NCBI GenBank assembly: GCA_001443455.1
Contig: LDXO01000008.1
Coordinates: forward strand, 1-64,000
Direction of reading: 5' to 3'
DNA: 64,000 bases
From: Deltaproteobacteria bacterium CSP1-8
GTDB taxonomy: Bacteria; Desulfobacterota; Deferrimicrobia; Deferrimicrobiales; Deferrimicrobiaceae
Part shown: piece after piece, positions 1 through 9,859 of the stretch
How positions within the stretch are numbered: position 1 is the first letter of the stretch
Layout of the letters: each line of letters begins with the position of its first letter
The notes under the pieces: generated by a model
Told to the model about the DNA's origin: nothing
The model's input: only the letters and a program-made list of their open reading frames with translations
Databases searched by the model: none
Translations under genes and position numbers: made by a program

Positions 1-638
1 AGGAAGGTCCCGCCGCCGGCCGCGATGACGGGGGAGGTGGAGACGACGAAAAGCACTCGGGGCGAAGGGTCGCTCTTCGTCCGGGAGACACTCTCCGCCC
101 GGGCCCGGAGGGCGTCCGCCTCCTTTTTTCCCCTTTCGGGTACGCCGAGAAGCGCGCCGATTCTCTCGATCGTCCGGAAGACCGCGGCCAGGTCCTGCGG
201 CCCCGCCGCGAAACAGGGGATCCCCATCTCCTCGAGGACCTGCACCCTCTCCCTCGGGTTGCCGTCCGTCGTGCACAGGACGAGGCCCGGGGCGGCTGCC
301 ACGATCCGCTCGACGTCGGGATCCACGATCCCACCGACCCGGGGAAGCCCCGCCGCCCGGGGCGGATAGTTGCAGTACCTCGTCACGCCGACGAGTTTTC
401 CCTCCTGCCCGAGGAGGAAGACGATTTCGGTGAGGTTCGGAGCGAGCGAGACAACCCGTCGGGGTGCGACGGCCAGCCGTACGGATACGCCGCGGTCGTC
501 TTCCATCGCAAGGGGGAAGGAGGAGGCCCGCGCCCGCGGCTGGGGCATCACCAGGAAGAGAAGGGAGACGGCGAAAAGGATCCGGAAAACCCAGCCCGGG
601 CCCTCCCTGTTTCCCGCGGTGACCGGCAGACGCTCCAA
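1..638 (-). CDS. btuF: Cobalamin ABC transporter substrate-binding protein, BtuF-like (partial at window edge)
   Basis: Reverse-strand reading gives signal peptide then RLAVAPRRVVSLAPNLTEIVFLLGQEGKLVGVTRYCNYPPRA..LPRVGGIVDPDVERIVAAAPGLVL; TTG start inferred; preceded by a cobalamin riboswitch. Confidence 0.8.
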   Translation of the reverse strand, partial: MERLPVTAGNREGPGWVFRILFAVSLLFLVMPQPRARASSFPLAMEDDRGVSVRLAVAPRRVVSLAPNLTEIVFLLGQEGKLVGVTRYCNYPPRAAGLPRVGGIVDPDVERIVAAAPGLVLCTTDGNPRERVQVLEEMGIPCFAAGPQDLAAVFRTIERIGALLGVPERGKKEADALRARAESVSRTKSDPSPRVLFVVSTSPVIAAGGGTF

Positions 639-734
639 AGAAGAACCCCCAACGTTTCCGGGGAGGAAAGGTTGGGGGGATCGATCTTGCCGGCCCGCCT
701 TCCCGACCCTTCTCCCGCGAAAGGTGATCCGGGA

Positions 735-920
735 AAACTCCCTGTCGGGCCGGTCTCCTGGCTTCCGGTTACGAACCTACTCTCCGCGCCTTCCCGGGGT
801 GTCTTCCCCAGTGGCCTGGATGCGGATTTCGTCGCCGGTTACAGTTGCGGGGCAGCGATGGACTTCCACCATCTTCCCGATACCCACGATCGGGCGCCCG
901 ACGGGAACCTTCTGTTCTTT
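735..920 (-). promoter_or_regulatory. Cobalamin (B12) riboswitch
   Basis: Minus strand contains GCTGCCCCGCAACTGTAA, GCCACTGGGGAAG...GGGAAGGCG and a B12 box GAAGCCAGGAGACCGGCC, immediately upstream of the BtuF-like CDS. Confidence 0.92.
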
Positions 921-991
921 ATACTGGCATCTTCCCTTTCTTTTCGCGGCGTGTCAATCGCACGCGTCAACGTCTCGGTTTGCCGCCTCTT

Positions 992-1987
992 TTAGCGCGT
1001 CCGGAACACGATGTAATCCGACAGAGAGACCAGGCCATCCCGGGCGGGAGAGGCAGGGAGGGAGGTGAGAATCCTCTTCCCCCGGTCCACGAAGGACCGC
1101 GCCCTTCGCTTCGTGTACGCAAGACCGCCGTTCCTCTCGACCATGCCGGTCAGGAAGGATACCTCCCGGTCGGAGAACTTCCTGCGGTCCAGGATCTCAC
1201 CCGCCCTCCGCCGGTCGCCGTCCCCCGCCTCCCGCAGCGCGTGGATGAGCGGCAGCGTGACCTTTCCCTCGCGCAGGTCCTGGAGGGGCCGCTTTCCCAG
1301 CTCCTTCTCGGAGCCGACGTAGTCGAGGATGTCGTCCACGAGCTGGAATGCGGTCCCTACCGATTTGCCGTACCGAAACATCCGCTCCCGCAGCGAGGCG
1401 TCGGCGCCCGCCAGGACGGCCCCCGTCTCGCTCGCGGCGGCGATCAGCGACGCCGTCTTGTGGAAGACGACCCGAAGGTAGTCGTTCTCCGACATCTTTC
1501 GGTCGGCGGACTTCATGAGCTGGAGAACCTCACCTTCCGATAGGGAGACCAGCGTGCGGGCATAGATGCCCAGGACGTCGAGATCGCCGTCCTCGGTCAT
1601 GAGCTGCGAGGCGCGCGCGAAGAGGAAATCCCCCACGAGAATGCTCACCGAGTTCCCGTAGACGACGTTCGCCGCCGGCTTGCCGCGGCGCAGCACCCCG
1701 CCGTCCACCACGTCGTCGTGCAAGAGCGTCGCGTTGTGCATGTACTCCGTCACGACGGACATGACGATCCGGCGAGGGCCGGTGTATCCGCATGCCTCCG
1801 AGACGAGCAGGAGTACCGCGGGGCGGAACCTCTTTCCTCCCGAAAGGGTGATGTGCCTGCCGACGATGGGGATCAGGGGAACAGGGGACTTCAGGTAGGC
1901 GACGAGCGCCTTCTCCACCTTGCGCAGATCGCCCCTCAGGTACCGGAAGACGCCGTCGATGTCCGTCTCTCGTCCTTTCATGGGCAA
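992..1987 (-). CDS. ispB: Polyprenyl (octaprenyl-type) diphosphate synthase
   Basis: DDxxD motifs LLHDDVVDGG and LVDDILDY, GGKRFRP motif. Confidence 0.88.
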   Translation of the reverse strand: MPMKGRETDIDGVFRYLRGDLRKVEKALVAYLKSPVPLIPIVGRHITLSGGKRFRPAVLLLVSEACGYTGPRRIVMSVVTEYMHNATLLHDDVVDGGVLRRGKPAANVVYGNSVSILVGDFLFARASQLMTEDGDLDVLGIYARTLVSLSEGEVLQLMKSADRKMSENDYLRVVFHKTASLIAAASETGAVLAGADASLRERMFRYGKSVGTAFQLVDDILDYVGSEKELGKRPLQDLREGKVTLPLIHALREAGDGDRRRAGEILDRRKFSDREVSFLTGMVERNGGLAYTKRRARSFVDRGKRILTSLPASPARDGLVSLSDYIVFRTR

Positions 1988-2050
1988 AAAGACTTTATCG
2001 TAGGGGGTTTCCCACTGTCAACGGCGGCACCGATCGGATAGCATGAGGGC

Positions 2051-2644
2051 GTGTACAAGAGGAAGGACGCCTTCTATACGAAGGCAAAAAAGGAAGGCTA
2101 CCGATCCCGCGCGGCATACAAGCTGCTGGAGCTCGCCGGTGCGGAGAAGGTCATCGCGCCGGGCGATTTCGTGGTCGACGCCGGGGCCGCGCCGGGCGGG
2201 TGGAGCCAGGTTCTTCTTCGTCTCGTGGGGAAGCGGGGGAAGGTGGCCGCCGTGGACATCCTCCCGATGGACCCGATCCCGGGGGAGAACTTCCGCTTCT
2301 TCCACCGGGACGTGGACGACGGATCGCTCCCCGCGGAGATCATCGCCTTCCTCGGGCGGAGGCCGGACGCGATCGTCTCGGACGCGGCGCCGAACACGAC
2401 GGGGATATCGTTCACCGACCAGGCCCGGTCGGCCGACTTGGTCCGGGCGGTCCTCTCCCTCGCGAAGGAGGCGCTGCGGGAGGGGGGAACGTTTCTGGCC
2501 AAGATTTACGAGGGAGCCGAGGCCGACGACGTGGTGAACGAACTGCGGGGGTCGTTCGGGGAGGTCCGCAGGATCCGGCCTTCCGCGACCCGGAAGGAAT
2601 CGTTCGAACTCTACCTGCTGGCGCGCGATTTCCGGGGAGCCTGA
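2051..2644 (+). CDS. rlmE: 23S rRNA (uridine-2'-O-)-methyltransferase RlmE/FtsJ
   Basis: YRSRAAYKLLEL, DAGAAPGGWSQV, FLAKIYEG motifs. Confidence 0.92.
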   Translation: MYKRKDAFYTKAKKEGYRSRAAYKLLELAGAEKVIAPGDFVVDAGAAPGGWSQVLLRLVGKRGKVAAVDILPMDPIPGENFRFFHRDVDDGSLPAEIIAFLGRRPDAIVSDAAPNTTGISFTDQARSADLVRAVLSLAKEALREGGTFLAKIYEGAEADDVVNELRGSFGEVRRIRPSATRKESFELYLLARDFRGA

Positions 2645-2661
2645 ACCGCGCGCGGGGCGGC

Positions 2662-4224
2662 CTACCCGTCCTTTGCCCGGACGCAGCCCAGCAGGCGCCG
2701 CTTCTCGGCAAACGGGAAGGGGCCCAGTCCTTCGTGGCAGGACCGGCAGGCCGGCTCCCCGGGGATCGTCATCTTTTTCCCGGGATGTCCTTTCCCCGGG
2801 CCATGGCACGCCTCGCACCCGACCCCCTCGAGACCCTTTGGGCCGCCGGTACGGTATCCTCCCTTCCCGTACCCCGTCACGTGGCAAGGTAGGCAGTCGG
2901 GGTTCGCTCCGTCGCCCTGGCCCGCAAGCGTCCCGTGGGCAACCGCGTGAGGTTCTTTGCGCCACCCGGCGTGGTTTTCCGGGTGGCAGCGGCCACAGGC
3001 AGCGTGCCCCCGGTACTCCGTCGGTCCGGCTGGGCCCGGGCGCCGGGTCCGCGCGAGCTGCCCGAGCGTCTTCCTGTATTCCCCGTGCATCCTCACCATC
3101 TCCGGGTCGTCGGGAACCGTCTCGTCAAGCGGCTGCGCGCGGGGGGTGATCAGCCGCTTGCCTTCCGGAACCGCGAGGAGCCGCCCATACGCCGTAAGCG
3201 TCCTCTCGGCCAGGTCCCGCTCCCTCCGGTCCATCTCCTTCCCCCGGGCGGAAAGCTCGCTCCGTTTCGCCTCGTACTGGGCCGCAAGAGAGCCATCCGC
3301 AAAGCCCGCCGGCCCCTTTCCGGGGGCGCCGGCAACGCTCCCGACGGAGATTTCCTGCAGGACCCTCCCTCTGTCCTGAGGGATCGAGAGGATCGAGTCG
3401 GACCCTGCCTCGGTCATCCACACCGGCATCCGGGAATGCGCCCCCAGGATGATCAGGGGCCGCCCCGCCCGCCTCGCCAGTTCCCGGTCCTCCGAAAAGC
3501 CCAGGTGGGAGAGGACGATCACCACGTCGGCTTCCCCCTCCTGGCGGGCAAAAAGAGACGGGAGCGCCTCTCCCGGGGGGAGAACCTTCAACCCGAGGCC
3601 CGCCAGTTCGCCCTTCGGGAACACGCTCCCGCTCGCAAGCCCGGTCACGAGAACGGTCACGCCTCCCCGGGAGAAGCGGCGGTAAGGCGAAAACACGGGC
3701 TTCCCCGTCTGTGCAGAGACAAGATTGAGGCAAACGAAGGGGACGCCCTTCTTCTCATGGCCGCGCAGGAGCAAGATGCCGCCGAAAAAATCCGCCTCCC
3801 CCGGCAATACCGCGTCGTACCCCATCGCCCGATACGCCCTCAGAAGAAGGTCCGCTTTCGCCCGGGCGGCGTCCCGTTCCTCCTGCGTGCGCGGTTTTTC
3901 CTTGGCGAGGAAGTCGCCCGACTCCAGGAGCAGGAGGGGCGTCCCTCTGTTCCGGATCTCCTTGATCTTGCTCGCCCGCCTGGCCAGACCGCCAAGCTGC
4001 GGGCTCGTTCAGCCGCAAGGGGATAGTTCTCCCAGCCCGTTCGCCGTGTGGAGGACCTGGAAGGCGACCGGAGGGGAAGGCGGGGCGCCCGACGCCCCCG
4101 CGAGCACGCCAAGGGACAGGATCAGGAAGAAAAGGAAAAGGGAGGCGGGAAAAACACCCGGCCGCCCACGCCTCCCACCCGCCGGCACCCGGACGAAGGG
4201 GGACGCCATGGCCTCGCCGGTCAT
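2662..4224 (-). CDS. UshA-like metallophosphatase / tetraheme cytochrome c selenoprotein (in-frame UGA read as Sec72)
   Basis: Single frame from ATG 4224 (ATGA overlap with radA stop) to 2662 interrupted only by TGA 4009-4011: ...FQVLHTANGLGELSPCG[U]TSPQLGGLARRASKIKEIRNRGTPLLLLESGDFL...; four CxxCH motifs (CGRCH, CLPCH, CEACH, CRSCH). Confidence 0.82.
3974..4004 (-). promoter_or_regulatory. Candidate bacterial SECIS hairpin
   Basis: RNA UGA-ACGA-GCCCGCAGCUUGGC-GGUCUG-GCCAGGCGGGC: stem directly after UGA with GGUCUG apical loop starting 18 nt after the UGA. Confidence 0.75.
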
Positions 4225-5588
4225 TTTTTCCCCACCTGGGCGAGGGCTTCCCGAACGTGATGGACCGGCACCAGCGTGAGCGGAAACTCTGCAGAGAGGC
4301 GCAAGGCGTTGGACGCGGGGAGGAGCACCCGCGTGAATCCCATCTTCGTCGCTTCGTTCAGCCGGCTCTCCGCCATCGGGACCGCCCGAACCTCTCCCCC
4401 CAGCCCCACCTCCCCGAAGGCGGCCGTGCCCGACGGAATGACCTGGTCCTTGTAGCTGCCCGCCACCGCGCACAAAAGCGGCAGGTCCGCCGCCGTCTCA
4501 TCGATCGAAATCCCCCCCACCACGTTCACGAAGATGTCCTGGTTGTACAGGGAAAGTCCCGCCTTCTTCTCGAGGATCGCGCACAACAGGACGACCCGGT
4601 TGGTGTCCGCGCCAAGCGTCGTTCTCCTCGGTATCGCGAGGAACGACTGGCTGGCAAGCGCCTGGACCTCCACGAGGAGCGGTCTCGTCCCCTCCACCGC
4701 GGGGAAGACGATCGTCCCCGACGTCTCCCCCGAGCGCTCCGACAGGAAGAGTCCGGATGGGTCGGCCACCTCGGAGAGCCCCGTCGCCCGCATCTCGAAC
4801 ACGCCGATCTCGTTCGTGGACCCGAACCGGTTCTTCACGGCCTTCAGGATCCGGTACGGGTGTCCCTTCTCCCCCTCGAAGTAGAGGACGGTGTCCACGA
4901 GGTGCTCGAGGACCCGCGGCCCCGCGATCGTCCCTTCCTTGGTGACGTGCCCCACGAGGAACACCGACACCCCCGCCTTCTTCCCGTAGAAGACAAGCCG
5001 GCCGGCGCACTCGCGCACCTGCCCGACGGATCCCGGCGCGCCGGGAAGGTCGGAGGTAAACATCGTCTGGATGGAGTCGACGATCAGCACGAAGGGGGAC
5101 AGCTCGGATGTCGCCGCGATCACCCGTTCCACCGAGGTTTCGGCCAGAAGGAAGATCCCCTCCCCCCGCACCCCCAGCCGGGAGGCTCGCAGCTTCACCT
5201 GGGCCTCCGACTCCTCCCCGGAGACGTAGAGCACCGGTCTGCCCTCGCGGGCAAGGCCGCTTGCCACCTGCAGCAGGACGGTCGACTTGCCGATCCCCGG
5301 ATCCCCCCCGATCAGGGTGGCCGAGGAGGGGACCACGCCGCCCCCCATGACGCGGTCGAACTCGGCGATCCCGCACCGGGCCCGCTCGGAAGCGGACTCC
5401 GTCACCTCGGTCAGACACACCGGCTTCGACGCGGGGAATCCCTCCGAGGCAACGCGGTATTTCGTCTCCGCGGCGGCGACCTCCTCGACGAGGGAGCCCC
5501 ACTGCCCGCAGTCGGGGCATTTGCCCAGCCACTTCGGGGAGGAGAACCCGCAGGCGGTACAGGCGTACTCGACCTTTACCTTCGCCAC
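4221..5588 (-). CDS. radA: DNA repair protein RadA
   Basis: N-terminal zinc finger YACTACGFSSPKWLGKCPDCGQW, Walker A GGDPGIGKST, KNRFGSTNEIGVFEM. Confidence 0.95.
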   Translation of the reverse strand: MAKVKVEYACTACGFSSPKWLGKCPDCGQWGSLVEEVAAAETKYRVASEGFPASKPVCLTEVTESASERARCGIAEFDRVMGGGVVPSSATLIGGDPGIGKSTVLLQVASGLAREGRPVLYVSGEESEAQVKLRASRLGVRGEGIFLLAETSVERVIAATSELSPFVLIVDSIQTMFTSDLPGAPGSVGQVRECAGRLVFYGKKAGVSVFLVGHVTKEGTIAGPRVLEHLVDTVLYFEGEKGHPYRILKAVKNRFGSTNEIGVFEMRATGLSEVADPSGLFLSERSGETSGTIVFPAVEGTRPLLVEVQALASQSFLAIPRRTTLGADTNRVVLLCAILEKKAGLSLYNQDIFVNVVGGISIDETAADLPLLCAVAGSYKDQVIPSGTAAFGEVGLGGEVRAVPMAESRLNEATKMGFTRVLLPASNALRLSAEFPLTLVPVHHVREALAQVGKK

Positions 5589-6748
5589 TTCCTCGTTACC
5601 TCCCAGGCCACTTCCTCGAAGGACGCCTTCCCGGCCCGGACGATCCTTCGCACGTCGTCATACTCGGGGACGGGACGGATCGACCCGTCCGGCAGTTCCG
5701 CCTCCTTGATCCTCACCTTCCCGAAGCGCGTCTCTACCGTCCCCGATCTCCTCGCGAGCTTCAGCCGGTCGCAGGCGTGGTACCGGAGGCCGATGGCGGT
5801 GGACAGGGAGAATACCGCCGCGGAGACGATCTCGAGACGCTCCTCCGGGCACAGGATCCGCAGCACCCAGCCGGGACGGTTCTTCTTCATCATCGCGGGG
5901 AGGACGGCGACGTCCAGCGCCCCCGCGGCAAAAGCCCGCTCCATCAGCACCTCGAATCGCTGCGGGCTCATGTCGTCGATGTTCGCCTCCACCTCGAGCA
6001 CGCGGTCGTGGCCCAGCGCGTCGGGTACCGTTTCGCCCTCCACCACCCGGAGGACGTTGGCCCGCCCGGGGATCTCCTTGTGCCCCACGCCGATCCCGAC
6101 CCCGCGAACGACCATCTCGGGAGGCCGCTCGAAGGAGGCATCGAACGCGCGAAGAAGCGCCGCGCCCGTCGGGGTCACCAGCTCCCCATCCCCCTCCCCG
6201 AACCGCCAGGGGGCGCCGGTGAGCAGCGATAGCGTCGCCGGGCCCGGCACCGGGATCTTCCCGTGGGACGACCACGCCTGGCCGGACCCGCCGGGAAGCG
6301 GGGAGCAGAAGACTCCCGGGGCGCCTATATGATCGAAGAGGAAGCAGGCGGAGACGATGTCCACGATGGCGTCTGTCGCCCCCACCTCGTGGAAGTGCAC
6401 CTTCTCCTTCGTCGTCCCGTGGACCTTCGCCTCGGCCTCCGCGAGCCGCTCGAAACCGACGATGGCGCGCTCCCGCGTCCCCGCGGGGAGCTTCGACCGC
6501 CGAAGCAGGGAGACGATCCCGGGGAGGTGCCGCGTGGACCCTTTCCGGGAGGATAACTTGACCGTCACCCGCGTCCCCGCCATCCCCGAGGAGGAGGCGC
6601 GCTCGACGGACAGGGAGTAGCCGCGCAACGGGAGACCGCGGAGCGCTCGGCGAAGATCCTTCTCCGCGCCCATCAGGGAGAGGAGCGCCGCGCACGTCAT
6701 GTCCCCCGCGATCCCCGAGAAACAGTCGAAATAGAGGATCCTGCTCAT
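5576..6748 (-). CDS. larC: Nickel pincer cofactor biosynthesis protein LarC
   Basis: MSRILYFDCFSGIAGDM..., VHFHEVGATDAIVDIV, ANIDDMSPQ. Confidence 0.92.
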   Translation of the reverse strand: MSRILYFDCFSGIAGDMTCAALLSLMGAEKDLRRALRGLPLRGYSLSVERASSSGMAGTRVTVKLSSRKGSTRHLPGIVSLLRRSKLPAGTRERAIVGFERLAEAEAKVHGTTKEKVHFHEVGATDAIVDIVSACFLFDHIGAPGVFCSPLPGGSGQAWSSHGKIPVPGPATLSLLTGAPWRFGEGDGELVTPTGAALLRAFDASFERPPEMVVRGVGIGVGHKEIPGRANVLRVVEGETVPDALGHDRVLEVEANIDDMSPQRFEVLMERAFAAGALDVAVLPAMMKKNRPGWVLRILCPEERLEIVSAAVFSLSTAIGLRYHACDRLKLARRSGTVETRFGKVRIKEAELPDGSIRPVPEYDDVRRIVRAGKASFEEVAWEVTRKWRR

Positions 6749-6887
6749 CGCCCCCGGCCCGATGCGGTGATTTTTCGCTTCCCCGAAAGATAACACTTCC
6801 CGCCGGGATTGTCCCCGCGGGAACGACTATTGCTCCGTTGCATGGGAAGAAGCATTTCTCATCAGGATAAACGAAGGGGAAGCCCCG

Positions 6888-7880
6888 ATGGATATTTCTT
6901 CTCATGCCCCCGGGCACGGGAAACCTAAACTCCTCGACCGGGTCCGGGCCGAGCTACGGAAGCGTCACTACAGCCCGAGGACCGAGGAGGCCTACCTGTC
7001 ATGGATTGCCCGATTCATCCGCTTCCACCGTATGCGGCACCCCGCCGAAATGGCAAGGTCCGAGGTCGAGGCATTCCTGTCCTCCCTCGCCGTGGACCTC
7101 AACGTGGCCGCTTCGACCCAAAACCAGGCGTTGGGTGCGCTTCTTTTCCTGTACCGGGACGTCCTGGGGACCGGACTTTCCTGGCTCGACGACGTCGTAA
7201 GGGCGAAGAAACCGAAGCGCCTCCCGGTCGTGCTGACGAGAAAGGAAATCCAGGCCGTTCTCGGCAACCTGTACGGACAGAACTGGATCGCGGCCATGCT
7301 CATGTACGGCGCGGGGCTTCGACTCCTTGAAGCCTTGCGGCTCCGCGTCAAGGATATCGACTTCGGGTACCGGCAGATCACCGTGCGGCAGGGAAAAGGG
7401 AACAAGGATCGCGTGACCGTATTGCCGGGCGCCGTCGAAAACCGCCTGAAGCTGCACCTCGAGGAGGTCAGGATTCGCCACAAAAAGGATTTGAAGGAGG
7501 GAGGCGGATGCGTTACACTTCCCGGAAGGCTGGACGTTAAACTTCCCGATGCCAACCGGCAATGGTGCTGGCAATGGGTATTCCCGGCGCGCAGAAAATA
7601 CCGGGATCCGGAAACCAGCCTCCTCTTCCGGCACCATCTCTACGAGACCGTTCTTCAGCGAGCGGTGAAGGATGCGGCGGCGGCCGCGGGAATTCCGAAG
7701 CGGATCACCTGCCATACCTTCCGGCATTCTTTCGCTACCCATCTCCTGGAAGAAGGGTACGATATCCGGACGATCCAGGAACTGCTGGGCCACAGCGACG
7801 TCAACACCACCATGATCTATACCCATGTCCTGAACAAGGGCGGAAGGTGCGTCCGGAGCCCGGCGGACTTTCCCGGATAA
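6888..7880 (+). CDS. intI: Integron integrase IntI (tyrosine recombinase)
   Basis: Catalytic R ([19 protein letters not shown]), [39 protein letters not shown], plus the IntI-specific insertion ([30 protein letters not shown]) and [14 protein letters not shown]-terminus. Confidence 0.97.
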   Translation: MDISSHAPGHGKPKLLDRVRAELRKRHYSPRTEEAYLSWIARFIRFHRMRHPAEMARSEVEAFLSSLAVDLNVAASTQNQALGALLFLYRDVLGTGLSWLDDVVRAKKPKRLPVVLTRKEIQAVLGNLYGQNWIAAMLMYGAGLRLLEALRLRVKDIDFGYRQITVRQGKGNKDRVTVLPGAVENRLKLHLEEVRIRHKKDLKEGGGCVTLPGRLDVKLPDANRQWCWQWVFPARRKYRDPETSLLFRHHLYETVLQRAVKDAAAAAGIPKRITCHTFRHSFATHLLEEGYDIRTIQELLGHSDVNTTMIYTHVLNKGGRCVRSPADFPG

Positions 7881-8029
7881 GATCATGCCACCATATCCTC
7901 TCCCAAGGCAGAAGGAATAGACGGCTTCTCCCGCAGCCTATCGCTTCTCCAACCGATCCCCCCTCCCTCTACATCCGTTTGATTTTAAGGAGAAATCCCG
8001 TCTCCATATCAAATCCTGTTTCGATTAAC

Positions 8030-8098
8030 CCCTCGCATTTAACAAGGATTTCCCAGTTATCTTATGCTGTCTCACAAACCGTCTAATTCGCGTTGGGC
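8030..8098 (+). other. Candidate attI; crossover at G|TTGGGC (8092)
   Basis: GCGTTGGGC directly upstream of cassette 1; its complement GCCCAAC is the R'' of cassette 1 attC (8843), as expected for an inserted cassette. Confidence 0.6.
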
Positions 8099-8177
8099 GG
8101 ACTGAAACCCGATATGAAAGGGCAAGTCTGAAAGGGCAAGTCTTGACGAGGGAAATGGTATCGTATATGATACCGAC

Positions 8178-8600
8178 ATGAAACGACGAATAGTCATCGA
8201 CACCAATGTATTTGTATCAGCCCTCCGATCGCGCCGTGGCGCATCCTATCGTCTTTTCATGTTGTTGGGTGGCAAGCAGTTTGAGATCAGCGTCTCTGTT
8301 CCATTGATCCTCGAATATGAGGATGCAGCGAAGCGTCTTGGGCGCGAATTCGGGCTGACATCCGCCGATATTGAGGACATCCTGGATTACGTCTGCAGTG
8401 TTGCGGATTTGCGTGAAATCCATTATTTATGGCGACCCATCCTGAAGGACCCTCAAGATGATCATGTATTGGAACTTGCGGTGGTGGCCTCGGCGCAATT
8501 CATAGTGACCTACAACCGCCGTGATTTTACGGGCGCAGAAAAATTTGGCATCAAGGTGGTAACCCCGCACGAGTTTCTAAAAAGGATAGGAGAAGGATAA
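8178..8600 (+). CDS. Cassette 1: PIN-domain toxin (COG1569-like)
   Basis: RRIVIDTNVFVSALRS...DDHVLELAVVASAQFIVTYNRRDF. Confidence 0.85.
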   Translation: MKRRIVIDTNVFVSALRSRRGASYRLFMLLGGKQFEISVSVPLILEYEDAAKRLGREFGLTSADIEDILDYVCSVADLREIHYLWRPILKDPQDDHVLELAVVASAQFIVTYNRRDFTGAEKFGIKVVTPHEFLKRIGEG

Positions 8601-8836
8601 TGAGCACGATCAGTCTTCGGCTTTCGCAGTCACTTCATCGACGGGTTAGGGATCTCGCGAAGCAAGAGGAGATTTCTATCAACCAGTTCATTGCGACCGC
8701 GTTGGCGGAAAAGATGTCGGCTTTGATGACTAGCGATTTCCTGGGAGCGCGTGCCAAACGCGGTCGCCGCGGGAAGTTCGAGCGCGCAATGGCAAAGGTT
8801 CGAGATATCGAACCTGATAAGAAAGATGCTCTGTAA
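8600..8836 (+). CDS. Cassette 1: RHH/HicB-type antitoxin
   Basis: MSTISLRLSQSLHRRVRDLAKQEEISINQFIATALAEKM; 1-nt overlap with PIN gene. Confidence 0.8.
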   Translation: MSTISLRLSQSLHRRVRDLAKQEEISINQFIATALAEKMSALMTSDFLGARAKRGRRGKFERAMAKVRDIEPDKKDAL

Positions 8837-8842
8837 AAAGCC

Positions 8843-8918
8843 GCCCAACTACCGCTTGCATCTGACGGCTCGCCATTGGTGAGGCATGAGCGCCCGCAGC
8901 TGAAGCGGAGCGTTAGGT
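8843..8918 (+). repeat. attC 1
   Basis: GCCCAAC...CTTGCATCTGACGGCTCGCC...GCGCCCGCAGCTGAAGCGGAGCGTTAGGT. Confidence 0.92.
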
Positions 8919-8934
8919 GGACAGGAGAGAGCGA

Positions 8935-9687
8935 ATGAAGGAGCGAACCGGATTCATTGCCATCCTCGACGCACTTGGTGCCGCCAGCTACTCAAGTGAA
9001 GAGATCGCCCAGTTCCTTGAGTCGCGACAGATCGTGTTGGACCTGTTGGGTTTAAAGGCAGAGGCAGTGTTTGGTCCGGTCGAGGCAGGCCGATTGTCAA
9101 CCTTCACCTTCAACGACTCGGTTGTGATCGCGTACGAAGTCGGTTCCCTTCCATCGTTGGATGACATTGGCGCATTCGGCTCCCTGTTGCGTCACTTCGA
9201 AGTGAAGTCACTCGCGAACGGAATTCTTTTTCGGGGTGCATTGGCGATCGGTATGTTTCACTCGGACAATGAAAAGAACACCATCATGGGCAAGGCTGTC
9301 ACTGATGCAGCTGCCTGGTACGACAAAGCCGACTGGATCGGCATTGCGGCGACCCCGCACGCTTCGCTGCTCATCAGGTCACGGCAGGGTGCCAAAGACA
9401 TCGAAAACGTTTTGATCGATTATCCAGTGCCAATGAAAGACAAAACCGTTCTCTCGCTGCGAGCAGTCAACTGGCCCAAGGGCTTCTACGTCAAAGGACT
9501 AAGGCCACAGGATGACGGCGAGGACCCAAAGTGCAAGTGCCTGGAGTTCCTGTCTCGATCAGGTATTCCGAGGGGAACTGAGGGGAAGTACTTCAATACG
9601 GTGGCGTTCTTTGACCACTGCATTCAACACTACCAAGACCAAAGGAAGCGCAAGTCCAAACCTGCTCACGAGACGGTCGTTAGATAG
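8935..9687 (+). CDS. Cassette 2: divergent class III nucleotidyl cyclase-fold protein
   Basis: FIAILDALGAASYSSEE ... STFTFNDSVVIAYEV ... LFRGALAIG ... GKAVTDAAAWYDKADWIGIAATPHA pattern resembles cyclase-homology-domain topology. Confidence 0.5.
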   Translation: MKERTGFIAILDALGAASYSSEEIAQFLESRQIVLDLLGLKAEAVFGPVEAGRLSTFTFNDSVVIAYEVGSLPSLDDIGAFGSLLRHFEVKSLANGILFRGALAIGMFHSDNEKNTIMGKAVTDAAAWYDKADWIGIAATPHASLLIRSRQGAKDIENVLIDYPVPMKDKTVLSLRAVNWPKGFYVKGLRPQDDGEDPKCKCLEFLSRSGIPRGTEGKYFNTVAFFDHCIQHYQDQRKRKSKPAHETVVR

Positions 9688-9709
9688 TAAAGTGCCGATA
9701 GTTTGCGCC

Positions 9710-9780
9710 ACCTAACGGCTTGCAGCTGACGGCTGCCCAGGCTTCGCATGAGGCCCCGCAGCTCAGCCTGAGCGTTAGCT
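9710..9780 (+). repeat. attC 2
   Basis: ACCTAAC...GCTTGCAGCTGACGGCTGCCC...GCCCCGCAGCTCAGCCTGAGCGTTAGCT; R'' complements junction 1. Confidence 0.92.
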
Positions 9781-9859
9781 GGCGAGTGTAAGGGGCAGGT
9801 GGAACAATCATACAATCGGGGAGCGGTAAGGTGCTCGCCACAAGCAAAAGGAGGAGAAT

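Noticed and set aside
6749-6887. LexA/SOS box upstream of intI
   Set aside because: No CTGT-N8-ACAG-like motif found in the intergenic region by eye; cannot support SOS control.
7562-8086. ORF of 174 aa overlapping the intI 3' end and attI region
   Set aside because: Out-of-frame with intI, low-complexity translation; overlap with an unambiguous integrase makes coding unlikely.
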